The notes: a model not told the origin generated them from the sequence alone. DNA of 37,443 nt from Elusimicrobia bacterium GWB2_63_16 (GCA_001799715.1 MGTZ01000021.1:1-37443), one strand, 5' to 3'. Counted from the first letter of the stretch, positions 14,031 through 24,956 are shown. Translations and numbers: made by a program.

Positions 14031-14783
14031 TCAGCCCTGCCCGAAAAGCGTCTTCTCGAGGTACAGCAGCCGGCGGCAGTCGGGGCAGTACGTGAGCGTG
14101 TTCGGCTTCTTCACGTCCACCGCCTTCTGCGGCGTGACCGCCATGTGGCAGCCCCCGCAGGACAGCTTGCCCGTGGACGGCTCCTCGTGCACGGCCACCA
14201 CGGCCAGGCCGGCGCGGTTGGCGCGCACCGCCTCGTAGCGCTCCACCAGGTCGGCGCTGAGCGCGGCGGCGGCCGCCGCCCTGGCGCCCTCGCCCTCGGC
14301 CAGCGCGGCGGCGTTGGCCGCGGCGGCGGCCTGCAGCGCGGCCACCTCGGCGTTCTTGGCCTCTTCAACTTTCTTCACCTCGGCCTGCAGCGCCTTATCC
14401 TGCACGGAGGCCCGGTCTATTTCTTCGAGCAGCGTCAGCACGCCGGTCTCCAGCTCGTCCTTGGCCGCCTTGTCGGTCTCGATCTCGGCGAGCAGCGCCT
14501 TGAACGCGCTGTTGTCCTTCACCTGGTTTAGCTGCACCTGGTGCTTGCGTATGCCTTCCTCGGCCTCGGCTATCCTGAGCTCCAGGTCCTTCTTGCGCGA
14601 CTGCAGCGCCAGGTAGGCCTCGCGGGCGCCCAGCATCTCGGCCTTCTTGCCGGCGAAGGCGGCCTCCGCGGCCTTGATCTTGCGCGGGATGTCGGCCGCC
14701 CTGGCCCGCAGGGCGTCCAGGGCGGTGTCGCGTTTCTGCAGTTCGACCAGCGCCCTGGCCTCTACGGTGTATATGGTTTCCAT
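14031..14783 (-). CDS. Coiled-coil protein with C-terminal C4 zinc ribbon (COG1579-like)
   Basis: This 250-aa protein is a long coiled coil (about 5-185) with Ala/Glu/Lys/Leu heptads. It ends in a C4 zinc ribbon with ligands in SCGGCHM and YCPDCRR (about 208-237). This matches the COG1579/zf-RING_7 family, thought to bind nucleic acid but without a firm function. It is the last protein gene of the hpf-to-rnpB run. It is 16 nt downstream of metF and 20 nt upstream of rnpB. Confidence 0.85.
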   Translation of the reverse strand: METIYTVEARALVELQKRDTALDALRARAADIPRKIKAAEAAFAGKKAEMLGAREAYLALQSRKKDLELRIAEAEEGIRKHQVQLNQVKDNSAFKALLAEIETDKAAKDELETGVLTLLEEIDRASVQDKALQAEVKKVEEAKNAEVAALQAAAAANAAALAEGEGARAAAAAALSADLVERYEAVRANRAGLAVVAVHEEPSTGKLSCGGCHMAVTPQKAVDVKKPNTLTYCPDCRRLLYLEKTLFGQG

Positions 14784-14799
14784 TGTCCCCCCGGCCGGC

Positions 14800-15669
14800 C
14801 TAAGGCCGCGCCGCTCCCTTCAGGTTCTTAAAAATCGCCATCGCCGCCCGGCTGCGGTTGAGCGTGTACAGGTGCAGCCCCGGCGCGCCGCCCTTCAGCA
14901 ACCCCTCGGCCTGCTTCGAAGCGTACTCCACGCTGAACTTGAACATACCGTCCTTGTCGCCTTCCCAGCGCTCTATGCCGGCCCGGAGCCGCGCCGGGAT
15001 GGTGACCTTCATCATCTGCGTGAAGTTCTGCATCTGCCGGTAGCCGGTCAGCGGCATCAGGCCCGGCAGCACCGGCAGGTTTATCCCGGCTGCGGCCGCC
15101 CGGTCCAGGAAGCGGAAGTAAAAATCGTTGTCGAAGAACAGCTGCGTTATCAGGTAGCCGGCGCCGGCGTCGGCCTTTTCCTTCAGCCGGGCTATGTCGG
15201 CCTCCGGCGAGGGAGACTCCGGGTGCTTTTCCGGGTAGCAGGCGCCGCCCACGTCGAAGCCGCCGTCCTTTACCAGGTCCGCCGTCAGCTGCGACGCGTA
15301 GCTGTAGTCCCGGCGCAGCGCGCCGTCAGCCACGTTATGCGGGTCGCCGCGCAGCGCCAGCACATTGAGGATATCCATCTTCCTCAAGCCAGAGCAGATC
15401 TCGGCGATCTCGGCGCGCGTGTGCGCCAGGCAGGTCAGGTGGGCCACCACCTCCAGGCCGAACTGCGACTTGAGCACGCCGCACAGCGCCACGGTGCGGT
15501 ACGGCATGACGCCGCTGGAGGAATTGGTGACCGAAACGAAATCCGGCGACAGGGCCTTCAGCTCCAGCGCCGTGTTGAAAAGCTTGGCCGTATCCTCCGC
15601 CGTCTTGGGCGGATAGAATTCGAAGGAGTAGACCTTCTCGCCGGTCCTGAGCCTTTCGGTCACCTTCAT
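14800..15669 (-). CDS. metF: 5,10-methylenetetrahydrofolate reductase
   Basis: This 289-aa protein has normal length for a bacterial FAD-dependent MetF. The N-terminal EFYPPKT motif contains the catalytic glutamate (E17). Further conserved blocks are FVSVTNSSSG, HLTCLAHTR, LNVLALRGDPH, GACYPEKHPES and LITQLFFDND. It reduces methylene-THF to methyl-THF for methionine synthesis, in the cytoplasm. Its ATG overlaps the lepB stop by one base. No methionine synthase is in the window. Confidence 0.95.
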   Translation of the reverse strand: MKVTERLRTGEKVYSFEFYPPKTAEDTAKLFNTALELKALSPDFVSVTNSSSGVMPYRTVALCGVLKSQFGLEVVAHLTCLAHTRAEIAEICSGLRKMDILNVLALRGDPHNVADGALRRDYSYASQLTADLVKDGGFDVGGACYPEKHPESPSPEADIARLKEKADAGAGYLITQLFFDNDFYFRFLDRAAAAGINLPVLPGLMPLTGYRQMQNFTQMMKVTIPARLRAGIERWEGDKDGMFKFSVEYASKQAEGLLKGGAPGLHLYTLNRSRAAMAIFKNLKGAARP

Positions 15670-16664
15670 CAGCGCGGGAAGCCCATCCTCGAAGGCGGCC
15701 AGTAGGTGAACCAGGCCTTGCCCTTGATCAGGCCCTCGGGCACCGCGCCCCAGTAGCGGGAGTCGCAGGAGCGGTCGCGGTTGTCGCCCATCACCAGGTA
15801 CTGGCCCTCGGGGACTTTCACGGGCCCGAAATTATCCCGGATGTACTCGGAGAACATCTTGCCCAGCACGCGGTTCTCCCAGTAGACCTGGTAGTCGCTG
15901 GCGGAAACCTTGTCGGTGGCGCGGGGGTAGCGGGACTTGTCGAGGTACTGCGTGTAGGGCTCGTTCTCCACCAGCGCCCCGTTCACGAACAGACTGCCCT
16001 CCATCACCTGCACCACGTCGCCGGGCATGCCGACCACGCGCTTGATGAAGTCCTTGCCGTACTGGCTGCCGCCGCACTGGAACTCGGACGGGTCGGAGGA
16101 CGGGAACTGGAAGACCACGATATCGCCGCGCTTGACCTTGCTGAACTTCAGCAGCTTGGTCTTGGTGTAGGGAATGCGGAAGCCGTAGATGAACTTGTTG
16201 ACGAACAGGTGGTCGCCGATGAGGAAGGTCTTCTCCATCGAGCCGGACGGGATCTTGAAGGCCTGGATGAACAGGTACATCACCACGGAGGCCAGCAGCA
16301 CGGCGGAGAACACCGTCTCAGACCATTCCATGTCCTCCTTCATCGAGACGTTCAGGCCGTCCTTCACGGCGGCGCGCGCCGCGCCGCGCCACCACGCGTA
16401 GGCGGCCCCGGCGGCGGCGGCCAGCAGGCCGTAGGCCAGCTGGCGCTGGCTGAAGAGCAGGGAGGTCACCACGTCCCCGCGGCGGTTATCGAGGCTCACG
16501 GACAGCAGCACCGCGACCACGAAAGAGACCAGGGCGGCGAAGACGGAGTGCCAGGCGCGCGTGAACCGCGTGTCGGCCTTGAACTTGCCCTTCTCTTTGA
16601 AGTGGTGCGACAGGAACAAATGCGCGCCCATCAGTACGCCTATCCAGAATAATTTCTCTTCCAT
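15669..16664 (-). CDS. lepB: Signal peptidase I
   Basis: This 331-aa membrane protease removes signal peptides from exported proteins. Hydrophobic segments lie near 7-20, 40-58, 76-92 and 117-135. The catalytic domain follows, with serine S142 in IPSGSMEKT and the general-base lysine K208 in FIKRVVGMPGD. Later conserved boxes are VPEGQYLVMGDNRDRSCDSRYWG and FTYWPPSR. The extra N-terminal helices make it longer than minimal enzymes. It is preceded by AAGGA and lies 12 nt downstream of lepA, the classic lepA-lepB order. Confidence 0.96.
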   Translation of the reverse strand: MEEKLFWIGVLMGAHLFLSHHFKEKGKFKADTRFTRAWHSVFAALVSFVVAVLLSVSLDNRRGDVVTSLLFSQRQLAYGLLAAAAGAAYAWWRGAARAAVKDGLNVSMKEDMEWSETVFSAVLLASVVMYLFIQAFKIPSGSMEKTFLIGDHLFVNKFIYGFRIPYTKTKLLKFSKVKRGDIVVFQFPSSDPSEFQCGGSQYGKDFIKRVVGMPGDVVQVMEGSLFVNGALVENEPYTQYLDKSRYPRATDKVSASDYQVYWENRVLGKMFSEYIRDNFGPVKVPEGQYLVMGDNRDRSCDSRYWGAVPEGLIKGKAWFTYWPPSRMGFPR

Positions 16665-16676
16665 TGTTGCGGTCCT

Positions 16677-18485
<1,809 letters not shown>

Positions 18486-18495
18486 GGTGTCTTCA

Positions 18496-18587
18496 GGGGA
18501 CGTTCTTAACTATTGGACTATTTCATATCGTAGCGTGCCAAAAATCAGCCCAAAGCCCTAAATAGTCCAATAGTTAAGAACGTCCCC
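18496..18587. repeat. REPIN-like inverted-repeat element (family B)
   Basis: Two perfect 27-bp inverted arms (18496-18522 and 18561-18587) beginning GGGGACGTTCTTAACTATTG enclose a 38-bp spacer. The element fills the whole gap between the ptsI stop (18597) and the lepA start (18485). As RNA it would form a long hairpin in the ptsI-lepA transcript. It is closely related to the element at 24957-25049. Confidence 0.93.
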
Positions 18588-18596
18588 ACCCTTTCA

Positions 18597-20324
18597 TCAC
18601 TTGACCTCTTCCTCTATCAGGCGGCGGATCTCGTCGGAAGTGGGCAGGCTGAGGGCGCGCTGCGCCAGGCCCGAGAACTTCTCGAAATTCATGGAGCGCA
18701 CCGAGTGCTTGGAGCGCAGGTACATCTTGGCCGGCACGCTGAGGATGTCCACGCCCAGGCCGACCAGCAGCGGGATCGCGTACGGGTCGCTGGCCATCTC
18801 GCCGCAGACGCTGACCGGCTTGCCCTTCTTGTGCGCGGTCTGCACCACCAAATTGATGAGGCGCAGCACGGCGGGGTGGAACGGCTCGTAGAGCTCGGAG
18901 ACGTACTGGTTGATGCGGTCCACGGCCAGCGTGTACTGCACCAGGTCGTTGGTGCCGATGGAAACGAAGTCTATCTCCGGCAGCAGCGAGTCCAGGATGA
19001 TCGCGGCCGCGGGGATCTCAACCATCACGCCGAACTCCGGGTGGGACTTCACCGGGAAGCCTTCCTCGGAGAGCTCGGTCTTCACGTCGGCGGCTATCTT
19101 CTTGACCGTCAGCAGCTCGTCGAGCGAGCTGAGCATCGGGATCATGATCTTGATGTTGCCCTCGGTGTTGGCCTTGTAGATGGCGCGCAGCTGCGTCTTG
19201 AGCAGCTCCGGGTATTTGATGAACAGGCGGATGCCGCGGAAGCCCATGAACGGGTTGCGCTCGTCCTTGAGGCCCTTGATTCCGAGCTCGGTGGCCCGGT
19301 CGCCGCCGATGTCGGCGGTGCGGATGGTCAGCGGGATGCCGGGCGCGGCCTTCACCACGGAGGCGTAGGCCTTCAGCTGCTCCTCCTCCGTCGGGACGGA
19401 GGCGCGGTTCATGTACAGGAACTCCGTGCGGTACAGGCCCACGCCCTCGGTCTTCACGGCCGTCAGCTCGGGCGCGTCCTCGGCGGAGTCCAGGTTGCAC
19501 ATCAGGTGGATCTTGTGGCCGTCGCGCGTGGTGGCGGGCAGGCCCTTGAGGCGGTGGAAGAAATGCTCCTGCTTCTGCAGCTCTTCCTTGCGGGCCTTGT
19601 ACTTCTCGATGATCTCGGGGGAGGGCGAGATGATGACCATGCCCTGCTCGCCGTCCACCACCAGCGTGTCGCCGCTCTGGATCTGGCGGCTGATGTCGGA
19701 GAGGCCCACCACGGCCGGGATGCCCATGCTCTGGGCGAAAATGGAGGTATGGCTGGACTTGGAGCCCAGGTCCATGCAGAAACCCAGCACCTTGTTGGAC
19801 TCGCGGATATGCAGCGTGTCCGACGGGTAAAGGTTGTGCGCGACGATGATGACCGGTTCCTTGAGGTCCTTGAGCGACACCTTCTCGGAGTTCACCAGGT
19901 TGGAGATGATCTTTTTGCCCACGTCGAACACGTCGTGCTTGCGCTCGTGGAAGAACTCGTCGTCTATCTTCTCGAACTGCTCTTCGGCCTTGTCGAGGAT
20001 CTCGGACAGGGCGAACTCGGCGTTCATGCCCTTGGCCACGATGAGCTTGGGCACGTCCTTGGTGATCATCGGGTCCTGCAGGATCAGGTGGTGCGCGTCT
20101 ATCAGCTTGGCGTGGTTCTTGCCCAGCACGGTCAGGATCTTGGCGCGTATCCCGTCGAGGTCCAGCTTGGTCTTCTCCAGCGCTTCCTTGAAGCGCTTGA
20201 CCTCCGCCTTGATCTTCTCCGGCGGGATCTCTTTCTGTTCGATAAGGATATTCTCTTCCTTAACGATATGCGCCTTGCCGATGGCGATGCCCAGGCTGGC
20301 CGGGACTCCTTTTTTTATCAGCAT
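18597..20324 (-). CDS. ptsI: PTS enzyme I (phosphoenolpyruvate-protein phosphotransferase)
   Basis: This 575-aa cytoplasmic enzyme takes phosphate from PEP and passes it to HPr. The active-site histidine is H192 in GSKSSHTSIFAQSMGIPAVVG. The PEP-binding barrel has TADIGGDRA, RGIRL, MIPML, GVMVEIPAAA, FVSIGTNDLVQY and the catalytic CGEMA. Length is normal. The start is supported by AAGGGA 6 nt upstream and lies 12 nt after the ptsH stop. It completes the PTS run from IIA to enzyme I. Confidence 0.97.
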   Translation of the reverse strand: MLIKKGVPASLGIAIGKAHIVKEENILIEQKEIPPEKIKAEVKRFKEALEKTKLDLDGIRAKILTVLGKNHAKLIDAHHLILQDPMITKDVPKLIVAKGMNAEFALSEILDKAEEQFEKIDDEFFHERKHDVFDVGKKIISNLVNSEKVSLKDLKEPVIIVAHNLYPSDTLHIRESNKVLGFCMDLGSKSSHTSIFAQSMGIPAVVGLSDISRQIQSGDTLVVDGEQGMVIISPSPEIIEKYKARKEELQKQEHFFHRLKGLPATTRDGHKIHLMCNLDSAEDAPELTAVKTEGVGLYRTEFLYMNRASVPTEEEQLKAYASVVKAAPGIPLTIRTADIGGDRATELGIKGLKDERNPFMGFRGIRLFIKYPELLKTQLRAIYKANTEGNIKIMIPMLSSLDELLTVKKIAADVKTELSEEGFPVKSHPEFGVMVEIPAAAIILDSLLPEIDFVSIGTNDLVQYTLAVDRINQYVSELYEPFHPAVLRLINLVVQTAHKKGKPVSVCGEMASDPYAIPLLVGLGVDILSVPAKMYLRSKHSVRSMNFEKFSGLAQRALSLPTSDEIRRLIEEEVK

Positions 20325-20336
20325 ATATCCCTTGTG

Positions 20337-20603
20337 CTAATCCTCGTCGAATTTGCGCGAGAACAGGTCCACTATGGCCTGCACCGCCTCGGCCTCGTCC
20401 TTGCCGCGGGCCGTGATCTCGATGATCGTCCCTTTGCCGGCGGCCAGCGTCATGATGCCCATGATGCTCTTGGCGTTCACTTCCATCCCGTCCTTGACCA
20501 GCTTGATGTCGCAGGAGAACCTGGAAGAGGTATTGGCTATCATGCCCGCCGGGCGCGCGTGTATGCCCAGCTCGTTAACTATCGTGATGTCTTTTTTTAT
20601 CAT
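20337..20603 (-). CDS. ptsH: HPr phosphocarrier protein
   Basis: This 88-aa protein carries phosphate from enzyme I to the IIA domain via H15 (ELGIHARPAG). It also has the regulatory serine S46 in NAKSIMGIMTLAAG, the target of the HPr kinase/phosphorylase encoded in the same run. This implies Firmicutes-type Ser-P control. The ATG overlaps the IID stop by four bases (ATGA). The same frame stays open upstream through the IID gene, but that part is out-of-frame reading. Confidence 0.97.
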   Translation of the reverse strand: MIKKDITIVNELGIHARPAGMIANTSSRFSCDIKLVKDGMEVNAKSIMGIMTLAAGKGTIIEITARGKDEAEAVQAIVDLFSRKFDED

Positions 20604-21436
20604 AGGTAAAGTTTGAACGGCTCCAGTCCCAGTACGCTGAAAGCCAGCAGGGAGGCGCCCAGCACCACCCCCGCGGCGAAGAACACCGAACGGCCCAGCG
20701 CCCGTGTCACGCGGTGCAGCGCCAGCACGCCCAGCGGCAGGCCGATCTTCAGTGCCAGCGCGGAGGGAGAGCAGGAGCCGCAGTTCATGGCGGCCAGCAG
20801 GCCCACGGCCAGCAGCGCTATCGCCAGCGACATGGAGAAACCCGCGGTGCTCAGCAGCCTGATCATGCGCGTCCAGTCGGAACAGCCCAGGCCGCAGGCG
20901 GCCTGGCCGCCGCAGTCGTAACCGGTCTTCAGGCCGCGCCAGCGCCAGTAGACGGCGAAAGCCGAATAGAAGATTATCCCGGCCAGCGGGCCGGCGAGCA
21001 GCAGCCAGACCGGGGCCGGGGTATCCAGCCCTGTGAACAGCCAGCCCAGAAAACCGCCGGCGCTCCAGACCAGCAGGCAGATCTGCGCTGTCATCGGCTT
21101 CAGCCGCCCCCAGAAGATGCGGTCGCCTATGGAGGCGAAACTGGTGGCCAGGGCCTGTTTCACGCCGGGCATGTTCTTCAGCGCGGCGGCAGGGTCCGGG
21201 GCGGCGGCCGCCGTCTCCTCTATGCGCGCCACGTTGCCCAGCACGAAAGAGGCCATATAAGGCTGCGTGTTTATGATCTGCAGATGCCGCAGCAGGGCGG
21301 CCTTGTACTTTTCCCTGTCCGGATATATCCTCTCCAGCGCGGGCTGCAGGCAAAAGGCGAAGCCCAGGTTCTGGAACCTTTCGTAGTTCCAACCCGCCTG
21401 AATGAAGAAAGACCGCAGGAACATCCTCAAGAACAT
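20600..21436 (-). CDS. PTS mannose/fructose/sorbose-family IID component
   Basis: This 278-aa membrane component of the sugar permease has the family start FFIQAGWNYERFQNLGFAFCLQP. Conserved blocks follow: INTQPYMASFVLGN, a SFASIGDRIFWGRLKP motif and C-terminal membrane helices (from about 120). Unusually, it carries two cysteine groups not expected in IID proteins, YDCGGQAACGLGCSDW (about 174-189) and MNCGSCSPS (about 217-225), in loops between helices. They could form disulfides or bind metal. It pairs with IIC (1-nt gap) to move the sugar across the inner membrane. Confidence 0.9.
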   Translation of the reverse strand: MFLRMFLRSFFIQAGWNYERFQNLGFAFCLQPALERIYPDREKYKAALLRHLQIINTQPYMASFVLGNVARIEETAAAAPDPAAALKNMPGVKQALATSFASIGDRIFWGRLKPMTAQICLLVWSAGGFLGWLFTGLDTPAPVWLLLAGPLAGIIFYSAFAVYWRWRGLKTGYDCGGQAACGLGCSDWTRMIRLLSTAGFSMSLAIALLAVGLLAAMNCGSCSPSALALKIGLPLGVLALHRVTRALGRSVFFAAGVVLGASLLAFSVLGLEPFKLYL

Positions 21437-21437
21437 G

Positions 21438-22052
21438 TCAGCCCTTTTTATAGATCTGCGTCCTGAACCTGAAATACAGCCCGCTGAGGCCCAGCCAGGG
21501 CATCAGCGAATAAGCGAAATCCGTGCCGGGGTACAGCCGCGCCAGCCCGGGCAGCAGCGCCAGCAGCGCGGCCAGGCCGGTCCAGGCCGCCGCGTAGGCG
21601 GCCAGCGCCGCGTTCTCGGCGAGCATGGCCCTTGCCAGCCAGCGCCGCAGCTCCAGCGTGCCGGCCGCGGCCTGCGACTCCACTACCGGGTTCCAGGCGG
21701 AGCGCGCCGCGCGCAGCCGGGTCTCCACCGGGGAATAAGCCGCGCCGGCGAGCACGCCGAGGAAAAAGGACAGGGACGGGGCGAGGCCGCCGTAGGCGTG
21801 GGCCAGCACCGCGGCGGCGGCCGCGGCCGCGCCGTTGGGCGGCACCACGCCCCCCACCGGGATGAAATCTATATAGATCAGCTCTATCAGTATGCCCAGC
21901 CGCGCGCCTTCCAGCGGGCAGCCGTTGAGCCAGCCCAGCACCGGCCCCACCAGGGCGGGCCGCGACAGCAGGAACTGCCCGGCCTGCACGGTGTCGAGGC
22001 CCAGCAGTCCGGCCAGGACGGAGGAGAGCAGGGCTTTCACGGCGGCGATCAT
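21438..22052 (-). CDS. PTS mannose/sorbose-family IIC component (short)
   Basis: This 204-aa, very hydrophobic protein has about six to seven membrane segments. The family-typical part is LNGCPLEGARLGILIELIYIDFIPVGGVVPPNGAAAAAAAVLA. It forms the sugar channel with IID. It is clearly shorter than usual IIC proteins, which suggests C-terminal loss. The ATG overlaps the GH57 stop by four bases. A long frame continuing upstream to 23876 is out-of-frame reading of the GH57 gene. Confidence 0.85.
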   Translation of the reverse strand: MIAAVKALLSSVLAGLLGLDTVQAGQFLLSRPALVGPVLGWLNGCPLEGARLGILIELIYIDFIPVGGVVPPNGAAAAAAAVLAHAYGGLAPSLSFFLGVLAGAAYSPVETRLRAARSAWNPVVESQAAAGTLELRRWLARAMLAENAALAAYAAAWTGLAALLALLPGLARLYPGTDFAYSLMPWLGLSGLYFRFRTQIYKKG

Positions 22053-24037
22053 AGCGGCCGCACCTCCACCGAGAATTCCAGGGCGGCCCCGGCTTCCAGC
22101 CGGCGCCTGAGATTGGGCAGCAGCACCGAGCCCTGGTAGGTCTTTTCCGCGCCGGCTTCGGAGCGGGAGACCGTTTCGAGCGGCATGACCCACAGGTCCA
22201 GCGGCTCGGAGAATTGCAGGGCCACGCCGCCGTAGACGGGGTCGGGGAAGGAAATTTCTTTTACGCCGCGGCGCTCGCCGGGCGGGCAATGCTTCTTCTC
22301 GGAGAAAGCCAGCGCCAGCTCCGGGCCGAACCAGAGGTCCGAGGCCGAGTGGCCGGTATTGATCACCCGGTACGAGGCGCGCCAGGAGCCGTCGTGGCGC
22401 AGCAGCACGTCTTTTTCGACGCGGAAAGGGTGGCCGGAACCGCCGGTCCAGGCGTGGCCGTCGCGGGCCAGGCTGACGCGCAGGCCTTCCGGGACTTCGG
22501 AGTGGCTGGCGGCGTATTCGCCCAGCACGAAGTCTCCCAGTTCGCCGTAGGTGGAGCGCTCGAAAGTTTCGGGGGTGGCGTCGCTCCGCAGAAAATGGTC
22601 GAGCAGGCACATGCGCGGGTGCCAGTCGTAGACCAGGTCCTTCTTCAGCGCCTCTTCGGCGGCGCGCCGGGCTTCGCCGGAGATGCCGCGGGCCTCGCCC
22701 TCGTGGTAGGCCTCGGGGTGGCGCCAGACCACGGAGCCGAAATTCACGCCGCGCGGCTTGTAGTCCCACTCCCACAGCCCCCCGCCCTTGGCGGGAGAAA
22801 AATAAAAATTGGCGTTCTCGCCCTCGGCCAGCAGCTCGGGCCGGCCGTCGGCGTCCCAGTCCTCGCGTGCCACCTCGAAGCGCGGCGCGCCGCGGCGTGC
22901 GGGAAGGGCGGCCTCGGCCTCCAGCGCGTTCCTGTAGACGGCCATGCGTATGTGCGGCAGGTATACCCCGCCGAACACGCCGTGCCAGTAGCCGCAGTTG
23001 CACTGCGCCTTGTACAGCGCCGTGCGGCCGTGGCTGGTGCCGGAGGCGGCCACCTTGCGGCTCGCGCGCAGCATGCGGCGGTAGAGCCGGTTGGCCTCGG
23101 GGTACTTGGAGAAGAAATTGCGGAAATAGCCGCCGCGCAGGAACTGCCGGAAATCCTCCGGCGAGTCCTCCCAGAGGCCGGACAGCCGGCGGGACTTGGC
23201 GGGAGGCAGCGCCCACTGCGACAGCTCGTGGTAGGAGGTGGTGGGCAGGTAGGCCAGGCCCTTGGAGGGGCCGGCGAGGCAGTCGGAGAAGCGGGCGGTC
23301 TGCAGCCAGGCGGCGTTCTCCTCGAGCAGGGTGAACATGCGGTCCAGCCAGCCCTTGCCGTAAACGTGCTCGTGCGTGCCGGGCCACAGGCCGAACTTCT
23401 CGCCGTCGTCGGCCATCACCAGCACGGCGTCCTTGCCCTCGAAGCCCTTCAGGTACTCTATGACCTTGTGCGGCTCGGCGAAGGGCATCAGGTAGCGCAG
23501 GCGGTGGTTGATGGGAAACACGTCGAGATGGCGGCCGGCGTACTCGGTGGTGTAGCGGCCGGTCAGCGCGGCCTCGTCGAAACCGGCGGAGAAGAAATGG
23601 ACGTCGTCGAGCGCGGTATAGCCCACGCCCAGGCCGGCCAGCGATCCGGCCAGCTCCGGCTCCCAGACGCGCTCGGCCAGCCACAGCCCGGCGGGGTCCG
23701 CGCCGAAGCGCTTGCGCACGTAGTCGCGCATCATGTTCACCTGGCCGCGGCGGTCCTCCTCGGGCAGCAGGGCCAGGATGGGCTCGTAATAGCCGCCGGA
23801 CAGGATCTCCAGCCGGCCGGCCTTCACCAGCGCCGCCAGCCTGTCGAGATAGTCGGGATGGGCCTTCTCCAGCCAATCGTAGAGGATGCCGGAGAAATGG
23901 GCCGCCACTCGCACGCCGGGGTGCCGCTCGAGCACGTCGAAGAACGGCGCGTAGGAGAGGCGGTAAGCCTCCTCGAGCACGCTGTCGAAGTTGCCCACCG
24001 GCTGGTGGTTGTGGATGGCGAGTACCAGTTTTACCAT
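22049..24037 (-). CDS. GH57 4-alpha-glucanotransferase / alpha-amylase
   Basis: This 662-aa cytoplasmic glycosidase has the five GH57 regions in order: HNHQPVG (9-15), GGYYEPILA (81-89), WLAERVWEPEL (119-129, nucleophile E122), ADDGEKFGLWP (209-219, acid/base Asp) and a later LPTTSYHEL block. Beta-sandwich C-terminal domains follow (about 370-662), as in Thermococcus-type 4-alpha-glucanotransferase. It should cut and transfer alpha-1,4-glucan chains. No signal peptide is present. It is inserted between PTS IIB (16 nt upstream) and IIC (4-bp overlap), so its product is probably made together with a PTS for a glucose or glucan-derived sugar. Confidence 0.93.
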   Translation of the reverse strand: MVKLVLAIHNHQPVGNFDSVLEEAYRLSYAPFFDVLERHPGVRVAAHFSGILYDWLEKAHPDYLDRLAALVKAGRLEILSGGYYEPILALLPEEDRRGQVNMMRDYVRKRFGADPAGLWLAERVWEPELAGSLAGLGVGYTALDDVHFFSAGFDEAALTGRYTTEYAGRHLDVFPINHRLRYLMPFAEPHKVIEYLKGFEGKDAVLVMADDGEKFGLWPGTHEHVYGKGWLDRMFTLLEENAAWLQTARFSDCLAGPSKGLAYLPTTSYHELSQWALPPAKSRRLSGLWEDSPEDFRQFLRGGYFRNFFSKYPEANRLYRRMLRASRKVAASGTSHGRTALYKAQCNCGYWHGVFGGVYLPHIRMAVYRNALEAEAALPARRGAPRFEVAREDWDADGRPELLAEGENANFYFSPAKGGGLWEWDYKPRGVNFGSVVWRHPEAYHEGEARGISGEARRAAEEALKKDLVYDWHPRMCLLDHFLRSDATPETFERSTYGELGDFVLGEYAASHSEVPEGLRVSLARDGHAWTGGSGHPFRVEKDVLLRHDGSWRASYRVINTGHSASDLWFGPELALAFSEKKHCPPGERRGVKEISFPDPVYGGVALQFSEPLDLWVMPLETVSRSEAGAEKTYQGSVLLPNLRRRLEAGAALEFSVEVRPL

Positions 24038-24053
24038 TGAGGTCGGAGCGGAA

Positions 24054-24530
24054 CTACGCTATGGCCTCCATCAGGTCCAGCGGACTGTCGGACGGCACGC
24101 CGCGGCCCTCGATCTTTATGCCGGAGGCGGACAGGGCCCTCAGCGCGGCGCAGTCCTCGTCGTTGAGGAAGATGGCCTTGCCGATGGAAAGGTTCTTGCC
24201 GGCGGAATAATGCATGCCGCCGATGTTCAGCGACGGGATGGGCAGGCCATTGCCGGAGAGCGCCAGCGCCTCGGCCAGGCCGGGCAGCAGCAGCAGCACC
24301 TTGCGCGGGGACTTGGCCGCCTCGGGCAGGTAGGCGGAAGCCTCGGCCACCGTCATGATCTTCAGGTCCACGCCCTCGGGCGTGGCGAAGCGCATGATGG
24401 CCCGGCGCATCTCGTCGCCGGAGATCTCGTCCGACACCACGGCCAGCTCCTCGGCCTTCAGGTGCGGGACCCAGCCCTCCACCACCTGGCCGTGCACCAG
24501 CCTGTCGTCAACCCTGTAAAGAATTATCAT
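24054..24530 (-). CDS. PTS mannose/fructose/sorbose-family IIB component
   Basis: This 158-aa protein is normal length for a stand-alone IIB. The active-site histidine is H13 in the conserved VDDRLVHGQV. Downstream sequence matches the family (LNIGGMHYSAGKN near 120, then SASGIKIEGRGVPSD). It transfers phosphate from IIA to the incoming sugar. It lies 10 nt after the IIA stop and 16 nt before the GH57 start. Confidence 0.95.
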   Translation of the reverse strand: MIILYRVDDRLVHGQVVEGWVPHLKAEELAVVSDEISGDEMRRAIMRFATPEGVDLKIMTVAEASAYLPEAAKSPRKVLLLLPGLAEALALSGNGLPIPSLNIGGMHYSAGKNLSIGKAIFLNDEDCAALRALSASGIKIEGRGVPSDSPLDLMEAIA

Positions 24531-24540
24531 CGGCCGGTCC

Positions 24541-24948
24541 TCATTTCTTCATCAGCAGGCTCTTGACCTCGCAGATGGCCTTGCGGCCGTCGTCCACGAT
24601 CTTGGCCTGCAGCCTGTCGAAATCCAGCGACCCCCTGTAGGCGAAAGCGGAGGTCATCATGTTGATGTTCACGCCGCAGATCACGGCGCTCTTCTCTATG
24701 TCCTTGGCCAGCGGCAGCACGACGTTCATCGGCGTGCCGCCCGGCATGTCTATCAGGAAGACCAGCCCGTCCTCGGAGCGCATCTCCTCGATGGCGGCGC
24801 CCACGGCCTCTTTGACGCGCTCGAGCGTCATGCGCGGCGAGATGGAGACGTTCTTGAGCCCCGCGTTCTGCGTGCCCACTATGCCCTCGGCGGCCTCTAT
24901 CAGGTAGGCGCCGAACTCGCCGTGCGTAATGACGATAATGTTGATCAT
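24541..24948 (-). CDS. PTS mannose-family IIA component
   Basis: This 135-aa protein has active-site histidine H9 in IIVITHGEFG and the family block FLIDMPGGTPMN. It accepts phosphate from HPr and passes it to IIB. The ATG is 8 nt from the arm of the inverted-repeat element at 24957-25049. Sequence between the arm and the start is AT-rich, without a clear Shine-Dalgarno. Confidence 0.95.
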   Translation of the reverse strand: MINIIVITHGEFGAYLIEAAEGIVGTQNAGLKNVSISPRMTLERVKEAVGAAIEEMRSEDGLVFLIDMPGGTPMNVVLPLAKDIEKSAVICGVNINMMTSAFAYRGSLDFDRLQAKIVDDGRKAICEVKSLLMKK

Positions 24949-24956
24949 AAAAATCA

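Noticed and set aside
20604-21392. Long frame fused to the N-terminus of HPr
   Set aside because: It is the out-of-frame reading of the IID gene. HPr has its own ATG at 20603 and exact family length.
22053-23876. Long frame fused to the N-terminus of PTS IIC
   Set aside because: Arg/Pro-rich reading of the GH57 gene in another frame; the true IIC starts at 22052 in an ATGA overlap.
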